From: a virus
DNA length: 49,944 bases
Reading direction: 5' to 3' (one strand)
Virus record (IMG/VR): IMGVR_UViG_3300031705_000008
Span: 1-49,944 of that record
Of this stretch, positions 41,734 to 49,944 are shown piece after piece. The notes beneath the pieces are model-generated. The model saw only the letters and a program-made list of their open reading frames with translations. It did not search any database and was not told the origin of the DNA. The position numbers and the translations under genes are program-made. Position 1 is the first letter of the stretch; the number at the start of each line of letters is the position of its first letter.

Positions 41734-42431
41734 TGGCGCACGAGGTAACCATACAAGTATCTGAAGCTACAGAAACCTTAAAGATTGGGTACTACCCAGA
41801 AGGTCTTGCGGTTATACCTGAGATTGGGGCTACTATAAATGTTGAGACAGAGCCAAATACTAAGTCTATAAACATAGATAACGCCACTATATACAACATA
41901 AATAATGCTATAGGTAATCAAAACCTTAGCTTTGATACTTCCAACGCTTTAAGCGTAACGTTAGGTACTATACTGTCTACGCCCCTACTTCAGGAATTAG
42001 ATGCTTTTAAGTATAATTTCAGTAACTTTACGCTAAATAATGCTGAAGGTTATTTTAATGTAGGTGATATTGTTTATTTTACTGTAGATAATTCTGAGTC
42101 TGCCAATGATTACGGAACAAAATTACTTAAGGCTAGTACATTATCCACGTCTCTAGGTGCTTACAATAACTTGATGATATTTTTAAGTTACGACAATGGC
42201 TCTCTGACTTTAATACATAAAGGTTACTTTGATTACGAGCCTGACGATGCAAATATTAGTGGATGGAGTCCAGGAAGAACATTGTACTTGGATGGTAACA
42301 ATAGATTAAGCACAATACCTACAACCACACCCTCATCGTGGGTTAGGTCTTTAGGTTTTTGCGTACCAAACACATTAGGAAAGTATAGAGTCTGGTTTGA
42401 GGCAGACAGTACATATTTAAAATTAGCATAA
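41733..42431 (+). CDS. Tail/fibre protein partner of the adaptor (232 aa)
   Basis: Starts MAHEVTIQVSEATETLKIGY. The C-terminal 60 residues (GWSPGRTLYLDGNNRLSTIP, then SWVRSLGFCVPNTLGKYRVW) look like a small beta-rich tip found in phage fibres. It lies directly behind the adaptor by a TAATG overlap, just as the long fibre at 48513 lies behind the second adaptor copy, which suggests a fibre or receptor-binding role. Confidence 0.5.
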   Translation: MAHEVTIQVSEATETLKIGYYPEGLAVIPEIGATINVETEPNTKSINIDNATIYNINNAIGNQNLSFDTSNALSVTLGTILSTPLLQELDAFKYNFSNFTLNNAEGYFNVGDIVYFTVDNSESANDYGTKLLKASTLSTSLGAYNNLMIFLSYDNGSLTLIHKGYFDYEPDDANISGWSPGRTLYLDGNNRLSTIPTTTPSSWVRSLGFCVPNTLGKYRVWFEADSTYLKLA

Positions 42432-42447
42432 TTAAAAAAGAAATAAA

Positions 42448-45400
42448 ATGGCAAAGTATCCTTTAATAAGTGGTCACACAAACATAAGTGGAGACGCTGC
42501 GACTAGCTTAAATTTAAGAACAGAAGTAGGAGATAGTTGGTTTGATGTCTACAAGTACATGAATCCAGGAGCTAACGACAACGCTCAGAGAGCTAGTATT
42601 GTTGTTATAATAAAAAATGCTGCAATAGCGGGTTCTGGAACTGAGTTAGGTATAAGAAGGATTGCCGTACGTAGGAATGGTAGTGAAGTGTCGTACCCTG
42701 TATTCGCAACTATGACTTCGAGTTTGGTTCCTACTGGCGCTAACATAAACACACCTGTTGAAGGATGGAATCTAGGTCCGAGGACTGCAATATCAAACCT
42801 TCCCTTTATAGGGGCTCCTAATGATTTTGTTACTGGAGACAACAATAAGGTAGTAAGTGCTATTAGTAATTTAGACACCGACACGCATGCTTCTGGTGCG
42901 ACTGGTTTCATACAGGTTCCAACTGAAGGTAATATACTGTCGAGCACTTTAACGAGTAGTTTAAGTTCTGGTACTAGTGGTAAGGTTATCCCAGTATACA
43001 ACCCTACGTATTTAACGTCTCAAGCGGCTCCGTTTGATGGAACTGTATTTGATAACGGTATACCTGACAACTCTTACGCTGCGTTTATATTAGCCTACCA
43101 ACCCACGGAAGCTCTTCCTCTTGATAGTAGTTATGATCTTATATTTGAAACTACCGCAGGTAACATAAAGCTAGACTTAAACGTTCAAGCGTTTAACGAG
43201 ATAATCATGTCTGGAACTGTAGGATCTATAAGTGGTGATACATTTACGCCTTCAGGGACTATTGTTAATGACAGGACTAATTGGCTTCTTGGAGCAAATA
43301 ATAATGGGTGTTACCCCTCAACAAAGACTGCTGCGCAACTTCAAACTCAAGTAGGTGATAATGTCGTTCTTAGAGTCGAAGATGGATCATCACTTCTTGG
43401 TGGTGCATGGAAGTGGACGAATAGCTACAATGAGACTGGAACGTACAGTCCAGAACCAGATAATGGACCTATGTCTCCAACGTCTGATTCTTGGAACGCC
43501 GACAGTGGCGCTCTTTCTGGGCTTTTAGCTAGTGAGGTTACTTGGGCGAAAGTTACTGGAGCAGAGAATATGGATGGAGAGATTCTTTCGGGAGCTTCAG
43601 GTGGTGCGTTATCTAGTCAAGCATACAATACATTGGCTATATATAAAAACTTTACATTCGAAGGTTCGGTAGGATACCATACGGGAACAAAAGACATTTC
43701 AGGTTTAACTCAGAATAATGCAAACTACCTTAAAAACACTTTTTTCCTTTTCAGGTCTTTACACGTCCAGTATGACGCAGAAGATTACGATGCTAACGCT
43801 TACGGGAATGAATGGTATTCTTTCGGTTTCTCTTATGGGGTATATGCTAGAGTTACCACTACGACTTCAATGCCTAGTATTGGTGCTGCATTAAATATAA
43901 CTACGCCTGGTTCGGGAACTATATCCCCAAGAACTCACGCATCGACGACTACTGGATCTAACTACTTCCTTCAGAACGGAGGAGAGATTCCTGTAATTAA
44001 AGATATTAGGTGGAACAATTGGAGTAACCAAAATAGTACGGCATACAACGGTAAAATAAGTTCATTCAACTGGCAAGACAATATCGCCAATGCGGGCGGG
44101 AATGCTGGATCTACATACTTCCGATTAAAGTCTGACTTTGGTCCGAGTAGAGTTCCAAAATACACTGGAACAGTATCTAACAGTGTAACTACAGAGCCTG
44201 CGTCGTTTTCAGACTTCGATACAATAGCTGATACTACCGACAGATACTTTAAGTGGTCTTTAAAAGCTGTGCTTAATGCTCAAGCTTTATATGGAGATAT
44301 AGAGACTTCTCGGTTTTTCGATAAAGATCCAGCGTTTGAACTCCCTTATGGATTCCATCCTATATCTTACTATTCTGACTCTTCAGATAAGATATGGAAT
44401 AACGCAGAAGACGCTGACTACCCAGGACTTTTAGGTGGTAATTTATATTTCAACCTTATAGTAGGCCCTAGGTTATCATACTTATCGTTTATACCAAAAG
44501 ACAACGCTACCACTACTGATTCTGGTGGAGGATCTGTATTAGCTGGCAACAACGCAGCGTTTGGAGAAGATTTTGATTGCGACATAACAGCTCAATCAGT
44601 TACTCAGTGGAGGAATTTAGACGGATCTGCATTCAACAACACACCTATAGCAACCACTACTGTAATAGGTGGGGATGCTTCTCAGTCTCCAGCCAATTCA
44701 GCAACACCAAAAGTTAAGTTTTCTGGTATGGATGGTGCGGTAATCAAGAAAGGTACGACATCAACAGATGTAGATTTTGATCACTTCACAAATACTATAA
44801 GTAGCTCTTGGAGTTCAGGAGGTACTACTACTCAGGTTAATTCAAACCATAGAGGTTTAATTGATAGTGCTGGTAACGCAATCCCTAAATTCAAACCTTC
44901 AATGGAGATAATGGATTTAGGTATAGCTCAATTAAGTGTTGTCGATGGTAATTACTATGCTTACGGATCATTTAGGTTATGGAATAATGGAGATGATGTT
45001 GTATATATTCATAGTTTAAATACCTACAACGCTGATATAATTGAAATTCAAACCACTCTTGGTAGTAATGATGTAAATGGGTTAGCTAACGCTGGATACA
45101 AACCAAACGCCAGCACATCTCAAGACGCTCAAATGTTTATTTCGAGTGGTCGTGATGCGAGTAATGCTTGGAACTTTAGTGGGGCTACAGCTACGTATGG
45201 AGGTTTATACACATCGAAGAAGTATCACCACGGATCTGAACACTCAGACTTTACTAGTGGAGGTCTTCATAAAATGAAAGAATTTTACAGAGGTGGAGGT
45301 AACGCTTCAAGGTATGTAAGTCCGCAAAGGAAGTACACAGATTTAGCTGACGGATCTCCTTCGTACACTCAATTTACAGGAGATGACGCTGGAGGATTCA

Positions 45401-45822
45401 CGGTTCCTGATTGGGCTAAAATTGGTGGCGGAGATTCTGGTGGAGTCTCTATATTTAAGGGAACTCAAGAATATGAAGGATCAGCTGGTACCAGTCAAGC
45501 GAATGGTAACAACCCTTGGGGAGATTCTTTATTCCATGTGTGCATTAAAGTAGATCCAGCAGGAGACTTAAATGACTTTGGAGTGTACAGAAAGAAGCTT
45601 GAAATTATATCATACACAGATGATTGGTCTAACAGGAAGGAAACTGCTAGTGGATCTGCTTCGACAGGAATACTAGATTCTTCTCAGGTAGAATTAAATG
45701 TAAGTAACATTATATTTAAAGCCACTATAGCCGCTTCGCCTATACTTAAAATAGAAGATCCTGATGGATATGAATTCCCTGGAAATACAACAGTAAACTT
45801 AGGTTCACTTAATGTAGGATAG
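42448..45822 (+). CDS. Large beta-rich tail protein (1124 aa)
   Basis: Not recognised. It is rich in Gly, Ser, Thr, Asn with many short strands and no hydrophobic helix, for example SGALSGLLASEVTWAKVTGA and RGLIDSAGNAIPKFKPSMEI. The last 40 residues (PILKIEDPDGYEFPGNTTVN) form a small Ig-like or strand-rich end. The length, composition and neighbours suggest a baseplate-like or appendage protein, but no enzymatic motif is visible. It ends one base before the next start. Confidence 0.5.
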   Translation: MAKYPLISGHTNISGDAATSLNLRTEVGDSWFDVYKYMNPGANDNAQRASIVVIIKNAAIAGSGTELGIRRIAVRRNGSEVSYPVFATMTSSLVPTGANINTPVEGWNLGPRTAISNLPFIGAPNDFVTGDNNKVVSAISNLDTDTHASGATGFIQVPTEGNILSSTLTSSLSSGTSGKVIPVYNPTYLTSQAAPFDGTVFDNGIPDNSYAAFILAYQPTEALPLDSSYDLIFETTAGNIKLDLNVQAFNEIIMSGTVGSISGDTFTPSGTIVNDRTNWLLGANNNGCYPSTKTAAQLQTQVGDNVVLRVEDGSSLLGGAWKWTNSYNETGTYSPEPDNGPMSPTSDSWNADSGALSGLLASEVTWAKVTGAENMDGEILSGASGGALSSQAYNTLAIYKNFTFEGSVGYHTGTKDISGLTQNNANYLKNTFFLFRSLHVQYDAEDYDANAYGNEWYSFGFSYGVYARVTTTTSMPSIGAALNITTPGSGTISPRTHASTTTGSNYFLQNGGEIPVIKDIRWNNWSNQNSTAYNGKISSFNWQDNIANAGGNAGSTYFRLKSDFGPSRVPKYTGTVSNSVTTEPASFSDFDTIADTTDRYFKWSLKAVLNAQALYGDIETSRFFDKDPAFELPYGFHPISYYSDSSDKIWNNAEDADYPGLLGGNLYFNLIVGPRLSYLSFIPKDNATTTDSGGGSVLAGNNAAFGEDFDCDITAQSVTQWRNLDGSAFNNTPIATTTVIGGDASQSPANSATPKVKFSGMDGAVIKKGTTSTDVDFDHFTNTISSSWSSGGTTTQVNSNHRGLIDSAGNAIPKFKPSMEIMDLGIAQLSVVDGNYYAYGSFRLWNNGDDVVYIHSLNTYNADIIEIQTTLGSNDVNGLANAGYKPNASTSQDAQMFISSGRDASNAWNFSGATATYGGLYTSKKYHHGSEHSDFTSGGLHKMKEFYRGGGNASRYVSPQRKYTDLADGSPSYTQFTGDDAGGFTVPDWAKIGGGDSGGVSIFKGTQEYEGSAGTSQANGNNPWGDSLFHVCIKVDPAGDLNDFGVYRKKLEIISYTDDWSNRKETASGSASTGILDSSQVELNVSNIIFKATIAASPILKIEDPDGYEFPGNTTVNLGSLNVG

Positions 45823-45823
45823 T

Positions 45824-46423
45824 ATGCCTGGTATTATATATGACGTAAATGGACTTGATTGGGGTTTAGGCATGGATGTTTCTGGAAAGAAGATGCAGCT
45901 TATTGTAAAAAATATAAACCCATTGTTAGAGGCTAGAATAGTTAAAGGTTACATTTTAAATAATGTTCCTTTTAACTCTAGCGTTGTGCAAGCTCCTTTT
46001 ACTGGGGTTGAATTAGCTATTATGTGTCTTCCTGCTAGTCAGGATTACTCTAATACTCACAACCATTATTCTTTCACGTACAATATACCATACCCAAATA
46101 CTAGTGTAAACGGAATCTTATTAAATTCTTTTAATCAGTACAACCTTAACCATAGGTTTTTAAGAAACTTCACCCTCAGACCTTTCAGTTCGTCTGGGGA
46201 TAGTTTTGTTTTCGATGTGTTTTTCTTTCCTATGGTAAGTAGAGCCTACGAAGCAACCCTTGTAATTGAATACGAGGTAAATGGTGCTGCATATAACTTT
46301 AAGCATAAATTAATGTTTGAAGGTCTTAGGTATGGTAATATATCAGAAATGGATCACACGGATTATAGCCTTGTTTTTGAGGTAGATTTTGCTGGATCTG
46401 ATGGTATACTAATGATGAACTAA
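45824..46423 (+). CDS. Hypothetical tail-region protein (199 aa)
   Basis: Not recognised. Aromatic and Asn-rich (SQDYSNTHNHYSFTYNIPYP, then NQYNLNHRFLRNFTLRPFSS), consistent with a beta-sandwich surface protein. Its ATG is preceded by the stop of the large beta-rich gene with one base between. It is likely an appendage component. Confidence 0.55.
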   Translation: MPGIIYDVNGLDWGLGMDVSGKKMQLIVKNINPLLEARIVKGYILNNVPFNSSVVQAPFTGVELAIMCLPASQDYSNTHNHYSFTYNIPYPNTSVNGILLNSFNQYNLNHRFLRNFTLRPFSSSGDSFVFDVFFFPMVSRAYEATLVIEYEVNGAAYNFKHKLMFEGLRYGNISEMDHTDYSLVFEVDFAGSDGILMMN

Positions 46424-46432
46424 AAACAAACT

Positions 46433-47173
46433 ATGTCTGCTATATTTCAAATACAAGATCTAGATGGTAGTCTCATTACGGATAATGCTCCAGGTGATGG
46501 TTACGACGGATCAATACTATTCCCTGAGATTAACCTATCCCAGGACGAGTCTAGTCTTGTTGATACTCAAGTAATCAATCTTGTTGGTGGGTGGAATATG
46601 ATTTCCACTTATCTAGATGTAGACGCTCAGATAGGTAGCTTTGCTTCTGGAAAAGATATAGCTGACATTATAACTGCTGGTCTTTCTGAGGGGTGTAGTG
46701 CTATTATAGTTAAAGACTATCTAGGTTCTGCTTGGTTGCCTGAGTGGGATTTTAATGGTATAGGAGGAATGGTTAATGGTCAAGGCTACCAAATGAAGGT
46801 TAGTGGATCTTACAACGACTCACATACACTAACGCTCACGGGAAACCCTATTGAAACGGTAGGAATTTCTAATGGAGGAATGGAGCTTGTTCAATTCGGA
46901 ACCATGGCTAACTATGTTCAAGGTTGGAGCGTAATTGGAGTGCCTATAAATACAGGACCTCAAGGCTTGGCTGTTGATGTTGTCTTTAGTGATTTAGTGA
47001 GTCAGGGAAAGGTTATTATCATAAAGGATAATCTCGGATCCGCATTCCTTCCTAATTGGAATTTTAATGGGATCGGTCAGTTGTATTCAGGTCAGGCTTA
47101 TCAGATGAAAACAACAGAAGCTTGCTCTTTAATGTTCTCTGGATCTTACGGAGTTGATATTGGAGGACACTAA
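46433..47173 (+). CDS. Protein with two copies of a WNMIST/GQGYQMK domain (246 aa)
   Basis: Two related units: residues 52-123 (GGWNMISTYL ... IIVKDYLGSAWLPEWDFNGI ... GQGYQMK) and 164-226 (GWSVIGVPIN ... IIIKDNLGSAFLPNWNFNGI ... GQAYQMK). A domain of this pattern recurs in secreted and surface proteins of Bacteroidota, as I recall it. Here it is probably part of an appendage, perhaps contacting the host surface. The N-terminal 45 residues are separate and acidic. It overlaps the next gene by TAATG. Confidence 0.6.
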   Translation: MSAIFQIQDLDGSLITDNAPGDGYDGSILFPEINLSQDESSLVDTQVINLVGGWNMISTYLDVDAQIGSFASGKDIADIITAGLSEGCSAIIVKDYLGSAWLPEWDFNGIGGMVNGQGYQMKVSGSYNDSHTLTLTGNPIETVGISNGGMELVQFGTMANYVQGWSVIGVPINTGPQGLAVDVVFSDLVSQGKVIIIKDNLGSAFLPNWNFNGIGQLYSGQAYQMKTTEACSLMFSGSYGVDIGGH

Positions 47174-48015
47174 TGTCTAGGCGTGTAAGAATTAAGGGTA
47201 GGTTTGGTATTGGTGGATTAAGTTCTAACCAAGTAAAGGCTAGTAGGGTTAAGTCAAAAGTAAAGGTGTTAGATGAGTCTGATGTTGTTGGGGGAACAAT
47301 TCAAAACACCAGCAATAGCTTCAACTTAAACGTTAACTTAGAGATAATAAATAACTTCATACAAGCCTTGGAGGAGCCTAAAATATTGACTCACTACACT
47401 CAGTCATTAATTAGCGAAGTAATTTCAGGTAAGTATGGTGTCGAATTCTCTTCTTTTGTTAAGTCCTTTATATCAACACATAATGGCTATCAATTATTTG
47501 TATCATTTATAAACTCAACGAGCAGTATTCCTGGAGGATTTTCTAATGAGACAGAGAAGCCTATCCCCGATGCGCATGACCTTCTTTTATCCTCTTCTGT
47601 TTTCACTCTAGACTCAACTGAATTAACTCTACATTCAGGTGATATTATTATACCTAAAAATGAAGGGCTAGAGCTTGCAAGGAGGGAGTATGAGGAATCA
47701 TTAATATCTGCCACCAGTAAATACCTTTACCATTTAAGAATTAAAGATTCTCTTAAGAATACTTGGGGTTTCAGCGTGAAATTTAGAGCCTTAGAGGTTC
47801 TATATAAGCCTTTTGTTATTGACAGCTCTATAAACGATACTCTCACAGCGAATAAAGATGGATTCTCTATAAATGAAACTTTTTTTATATGGCTAGTAGA
47901 TGAGTCAACGTCTGAAGAGTACTTATGCGACTATACGGCTGACCAAACTACTGTACTAGATAAAGGAATTGTAAATTTACAATCTCTAACATTGAAGATA
48001 TTAAAGACAATATGA
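47173..48015 (+). CDS. Hypothetical tail-region protein (280 aa)
   Basis: Starts with a basic segment (MSRRVRIKGRFGIGGLSSNQ), then a helical/strand body (NVNLEIINNFIQALEEPKIL) and ends LDKGIVNLQSLTLKILKTI. Not recognised. It overlaps a 34-codon frame at its 3' end (ATGA). Probably a structural component by position. Confidence 0.5.
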   Translation: MSRRVRIKGRFGIGGLSSNQVKASRVKSKVKVLDESDVVGGTIQNTSNSFNLNVNLEIINNFIQALEEPKILTHYTQSLISEVISGKYGVEFSSFVKSFISTHNGYQLFVSFINSTSSIPGGFSNETEKPIPDAHDLLLSSSVFTLDSTELTLHSGDIIIPKNEGLELARREYEESLISATSKYLYHLRIKDSLKNTWGFSVKFRALEVLYKPFVIDSSINDTLTANKDGFSINETFFIWLVDESTSEEYLCDYTADQTTVLDKGIVNLQSLTLKILKTI

Positions 48016-48116
48016 AACTAATAACTAAAATTATTAAACTAACTTTGTATCGTAAGAGCATAAAGGCTACCATTATAAGTAAGAAGCCTGTGGTTGTTAC
48101 CATACATAAAACATAA
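48012..48116 (+). CDS. Possible 34-aa basic peptide
   Basis: ATG at 48012 overlaps the TGA of the preceding gene (ATGA), and the frame stops at 48114-48116, four bases before the next ATG. The peptide MKLITKIIKLTLYRKSIKAT ends in VVVTIHKT. The overlap and tight fit favour a real small gene; the short length keeps confidence low. It could also merely allow ribosomes to move on to the adaptor gene. Confidence 0.35.
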   Translation: MKLITKIIKLTLYRKSIKATIISKKPVVVTIHKT

Positions 48117-48120
48117 AGAG

Positions 48121-48513
48121 ATGACTAAATTATCTGTTGATATAGCAAAGAAGTACGACTTAACAGCCAGAAGAAAGGATTCTTTTTACTTAAAGATAGC
48201 CTTATCTAACGACGATGGAACTGTATATAATATAACCAACTCTGCTAATTCAGCTTATAGAGCTGATTTTAATATATACAACAGCAACGATGAGTTAATT
48301 CTAGCATTCACTTCTGAGACAAGTGCTCAACTACCCTTAATAGTAAATTCTATTGCAGTAACAAAAGAGACTGCCACGCTAGTTATAAGCACAACAGCTA
48401 ATAATATGGGTATATACACGGGGACTTATAAGTATAAACTTGTAGTAAGTGATGCTACCGACAATGAAACAAATACTGTAATGATTGGTAAGTTTAAAGT
48501 TGTAGACATATAA
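48121..48513 (+). CDS. Second tail adaptor protein, BppU-N-like fold (130 aa)
   Basis: The start at 48121 (MTKLSVDIAKKYDLTARRKD) is chosen over an upstream ATG at 48094 because it aligns with the start of the paralog at 41191 and has an AAAGAG leader. The fold is an Ig-like strand set (FYLKIALSNDDGTVYNITNS; GIYTGTYKYKLVVS). It lacks the Gly/Ser-rich insertion of its paralog. Its TAA overlaps the ATG of the long fibre (TAATG), so adaptor and fibre are coupled. Confidence 0.65.
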   Translation: MTKLSVDIAKKYDLTARRKDSFYLKIALSNDDGTVYNITNSANSAYRADFNIYNSNDELILAFTSETSAQLPLIVNSIAVTKETATLVISTTANNMGIYTGTYKYKLVVSDATDNETNTVMIGKFKVVDI

Positions 48514-49944
48514 TGGCTAACACTACGGTAGACATAACACTTGCATCGAAATCAGATCCAACCATAAACATAACAACCATAGATGGTGGTGTTGTTTCTG
48601 GATCAGCACCTCTTGCTTCGTTAATATCCTACATAGCTACAGGACCTGTAGGCCCTACGGGTTCTAATGGAATACAAGGAGCCCCAGGAACGTCTATTAT
48701 AGGAAACAACTCTATTGGTTTTCAGCACATAATTAACGATTCCATTACTGGAGCTAAGATAGCTCACTACACTATAACGGACATAAATATAGCTTCAGGA
48801 GCTATTACTGCTGATAAATTAGAAGGCGGAACTATAACTTCCGATAAAATTAAAGATGGTGCTATAACGGCATCAAAGATTGCAGAGGGAGCTATAACAG
48901 AACAACTTATTGGTGTGTTTGCTGATGATGCTATTACTGAGGCTAAAATAAAATACTTAAGCTTAGGTCCTTCTGTTATAAGTTCTCAAGCTATCTTAAC
49001 TTCTAAGATTAAAGATAGGAATGTAACTGGAGCTAAGATAGAATCTAACGCAGACTTAGATGGAGAGGTTAAGGTTAATAACTTAAAACTTAAAGGTTCT
49101 TCTCCTGCTGTTATTACGGGGCCTGATGCCTTTCCTTTACAGTTAAAAACAAACGCCACACTAGATATTCTAGATACTTCAGGGGTAACTAAAGTTTCCA
49201 TAGATCAAAGTGGTAATTTAACTATTGAAGGTACTGTTGACGGAAGAGATATTGCTGTTGACGGAGCTAAGCTTGACACTATATCAGCTAATGATGCTAT
49301 AGATTGGACTGCAGACCAGGGATCTACAAACATACATTCAGGTAATTACACTGATACAGACACTGTATACACGCACCCTACCAACCACGCTATCTCAGTT
49401 ACGACTGGACTACAAACTGCGCTCGACTCTAAAGTAGATGACGGTCAAGTACTTACGGATGTACCTTCAGGTGCATTATTTACAGACACAGACACTGTAT
49501 ATACCCACCCTGCAAATCATGCAATTTCTGTTACGACAGGACTTCAGACAGCATTGGATGGGAAAGTAGACGATAGCCAAGTCCTTACCGATGTTCCTAG
49601 TGGAGCTCTCTTTACGGACACAGATACAGTGTATACTCATCCCGCTAATCACGCTATATCTGTAACCACTGGATTACAAACTGCATTAGATGGTAAGGTT
49701 GACGACAGTCAGGTTCTTACAGACGTGCCTAGTGGTGCTTTATTCACCGATACAGACACTATATACTCTCACCCAGCTAATCATGCCATTTCTGTAACTA
49801 CAGGACTACAATCAGCTCTAGACGGAAAGGTGGATGATGGACAAGTATTAACAGATGTGCCTTCGGGAGCTTTGTTTACTGATACGAATACCGTATATAA
49901 CGATACAACTATACAAGCAGAGGTTGATTTAAATACAGCCAAAA
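48513..49944 (+). CDS. Tail fibre protein, cut by the right edge (first 477 aa)
   Basis: Open from ATG 48513 to the end of the window without a stop. Order: short N-terminal domain (MANTTVDITLASKSDPTINI), a collagen-like patch (GPVGPTGSNGIQGAPG), a run of GAIT..KI..G-type repeats (DINIASGAITADKLEGGTIT), a KVSIDQSGNLTIEGTVDG segment usual in phage fibres, then four full and one partial 44-residue repeats. Such proteins trimerise and carry the receptor-binding tip at the C terminus, which lies outside the window. The N terminus probably docks on the adaptor encoded just upstream. Confidence 0.75.
   Translation, partial: MANTTVDITLASKSDPTINITTIDGGVVSGSAPLASLISYIATGPVGPTGSNGIQGAPGTSIIGNNSIGFQHIINDSITGAKIAHYTITDINIASGAITADKLEGGTITSDKIKDGAITASKIAEGAITEQLIGVFADDAITEAKIKYLSLGPSVISSQAILTSKIKDRNVTGAKIESNADLDGEVKVNNLKLKGSSPAVITGPDAFPLQLKTNATLDILDTSGVTKVSIDQSGNLTIEGTVDGRDIAVDGAKLDTISANDAIDWTADQGSTNIHSGNYTDTDTVYTHPTNHAISVTTGLQTALDSKVDDGQVLTDVPSGALFTDTDTVYTHPANHAISVTTGLQTALDGKVDDSQVLTDVPSGALFTDTDTVYTHPANHAISVTTGLQTALDGKVDDSQVLTDVPSGALFTDTDTIYSHPANHAISVTTGLQSALDGKVDDGQVLTDVPSGALFTDTNTVYNDTTIQAEVDLNTAK
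49350..49944 (+). repeat. 132-bp tandem coding repeats in the fibre gene
   Basis: Units begin at 49350, 49482, 49614, 49746 and 49878, each 132 bp (44 codons); the fifth diverges after about ten codons. Units two and three give identical 44-residue peptides (YTHPANHAISVTTGLQTALD is part of it) although 31 of 44 codons differ. Related KVDD.QVLTDVPSGALFTDT repeats occur in other marine phage fibres, as I recall. Confidence 0.85.

Noticed and set aside
43140-43147. A promoter at the TATATTTG inside the large beta-rich gene
   Set aside because: It lies deep within a coding region and codes for conserved-looking residues; a chance match is expected in AT-rich DNA.
49350-49944. A CRISPR-like or non-coding tandem repeat array
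   Set aside because: The 132-bp units are in one open frame with conserved protein and no spacers; they are fibre repeats.
1-49944. TAG or TGA stop-codon recoding, known in some crAss-like phages
   Set aside because: TAG, TGA and TAA all end genes right before the next start (for example 5491, 19714, 45822), and no gene needs read-through.

Overview
This window is part of the genome of a tailed, probably short-tailed (podovirus-like) double-stranded DNA phage that infects a member of the Bacteroidota, most likely a flavobacterium. The evidence is: AT-rich sequence, A-rich leaders without convincing Shine-Dalgarno sites, copies of the octamer TATATTTG (a match to the Bacteroidota -7 box TAnnTTTG) just before several gene blocks, and a structural gene order that reads as crAss-like (Crassvirales or a related lineage): large terminase, portal, acidic scaffold-like protein, major capsid protein, three small connector/ring-type proteins, an IHF-like protein, a 1426-residue muzzle/stabilization-like protein, then cargo-type proteins. 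TAG, TAA and TGA are all used as ordinary stops, so there is no sign of stop-codon recoding. No integrase, tRNA, insertion sequence or CRISPR array was seen.

Layout. (1) Positions 1-8704 are a leftward block of about 27 tightly packed small genes. They include a DUF932 protein, two cysteine-motif mini-proteins, four small proteins with one hydrophobic segment, and many genes of unknown function; this is probably the early, host-takeover region. Several genes here are shorter than 60 codons (279-428, 431-583, 3303-3467, 3879-4022, 5491-5667, 6046-6210, 6207-6377). The block is unusually rich in folded non-coding sequence: three copies of an H-type pseudoknot just upstream of start codons, three copies of a 44-45 nt three-way junction just after stop codons, and three larger structured gaps (38-278, 7293-7558, 8231-8407). 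(2) Positions 8705-8894 are the divergent control region, with a 20-bp imperfect palindrome and a rightward promoter-like box. (3) Positions 8895-19714 encode packaging and head/connector proteins, with two hairpin terminators (after the capsid gene and after the first connector gene). (4) Positions 19717-41163 encode the muzzle-like protein and the cargo, ending in a 3993-residue protein. That protein carries a zincin-type HEYGH motif and, further on, two-barrel RNA polymerase signatures (a TDAGSF segment, an RxPxxH segment and the catalytic DHDGD loop). I read it as a virion RNA polymerase fused to a metallopeptidase and to membrane-active or pore-like ends. (5) Positions 41191-49944 encode tail adaptor and fibre proteins. 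They include a duplicated adaptor gene and a fibre gene that runs off the right edge. That fibre carries 44-residue tandem repeats which are nearly identical as protein but heavily changed at synonymous sites.

How it fits together: the injected polymerase would transcribe early genes, and the small leftward genes would modify the host. Translation of some of them is probably tuned by the pseudoknot and junction RNAs. The rightward genes then build the particle. Function calls for small genes are mostly unknown, and structural RNA claims come from reading complementarity by eye.
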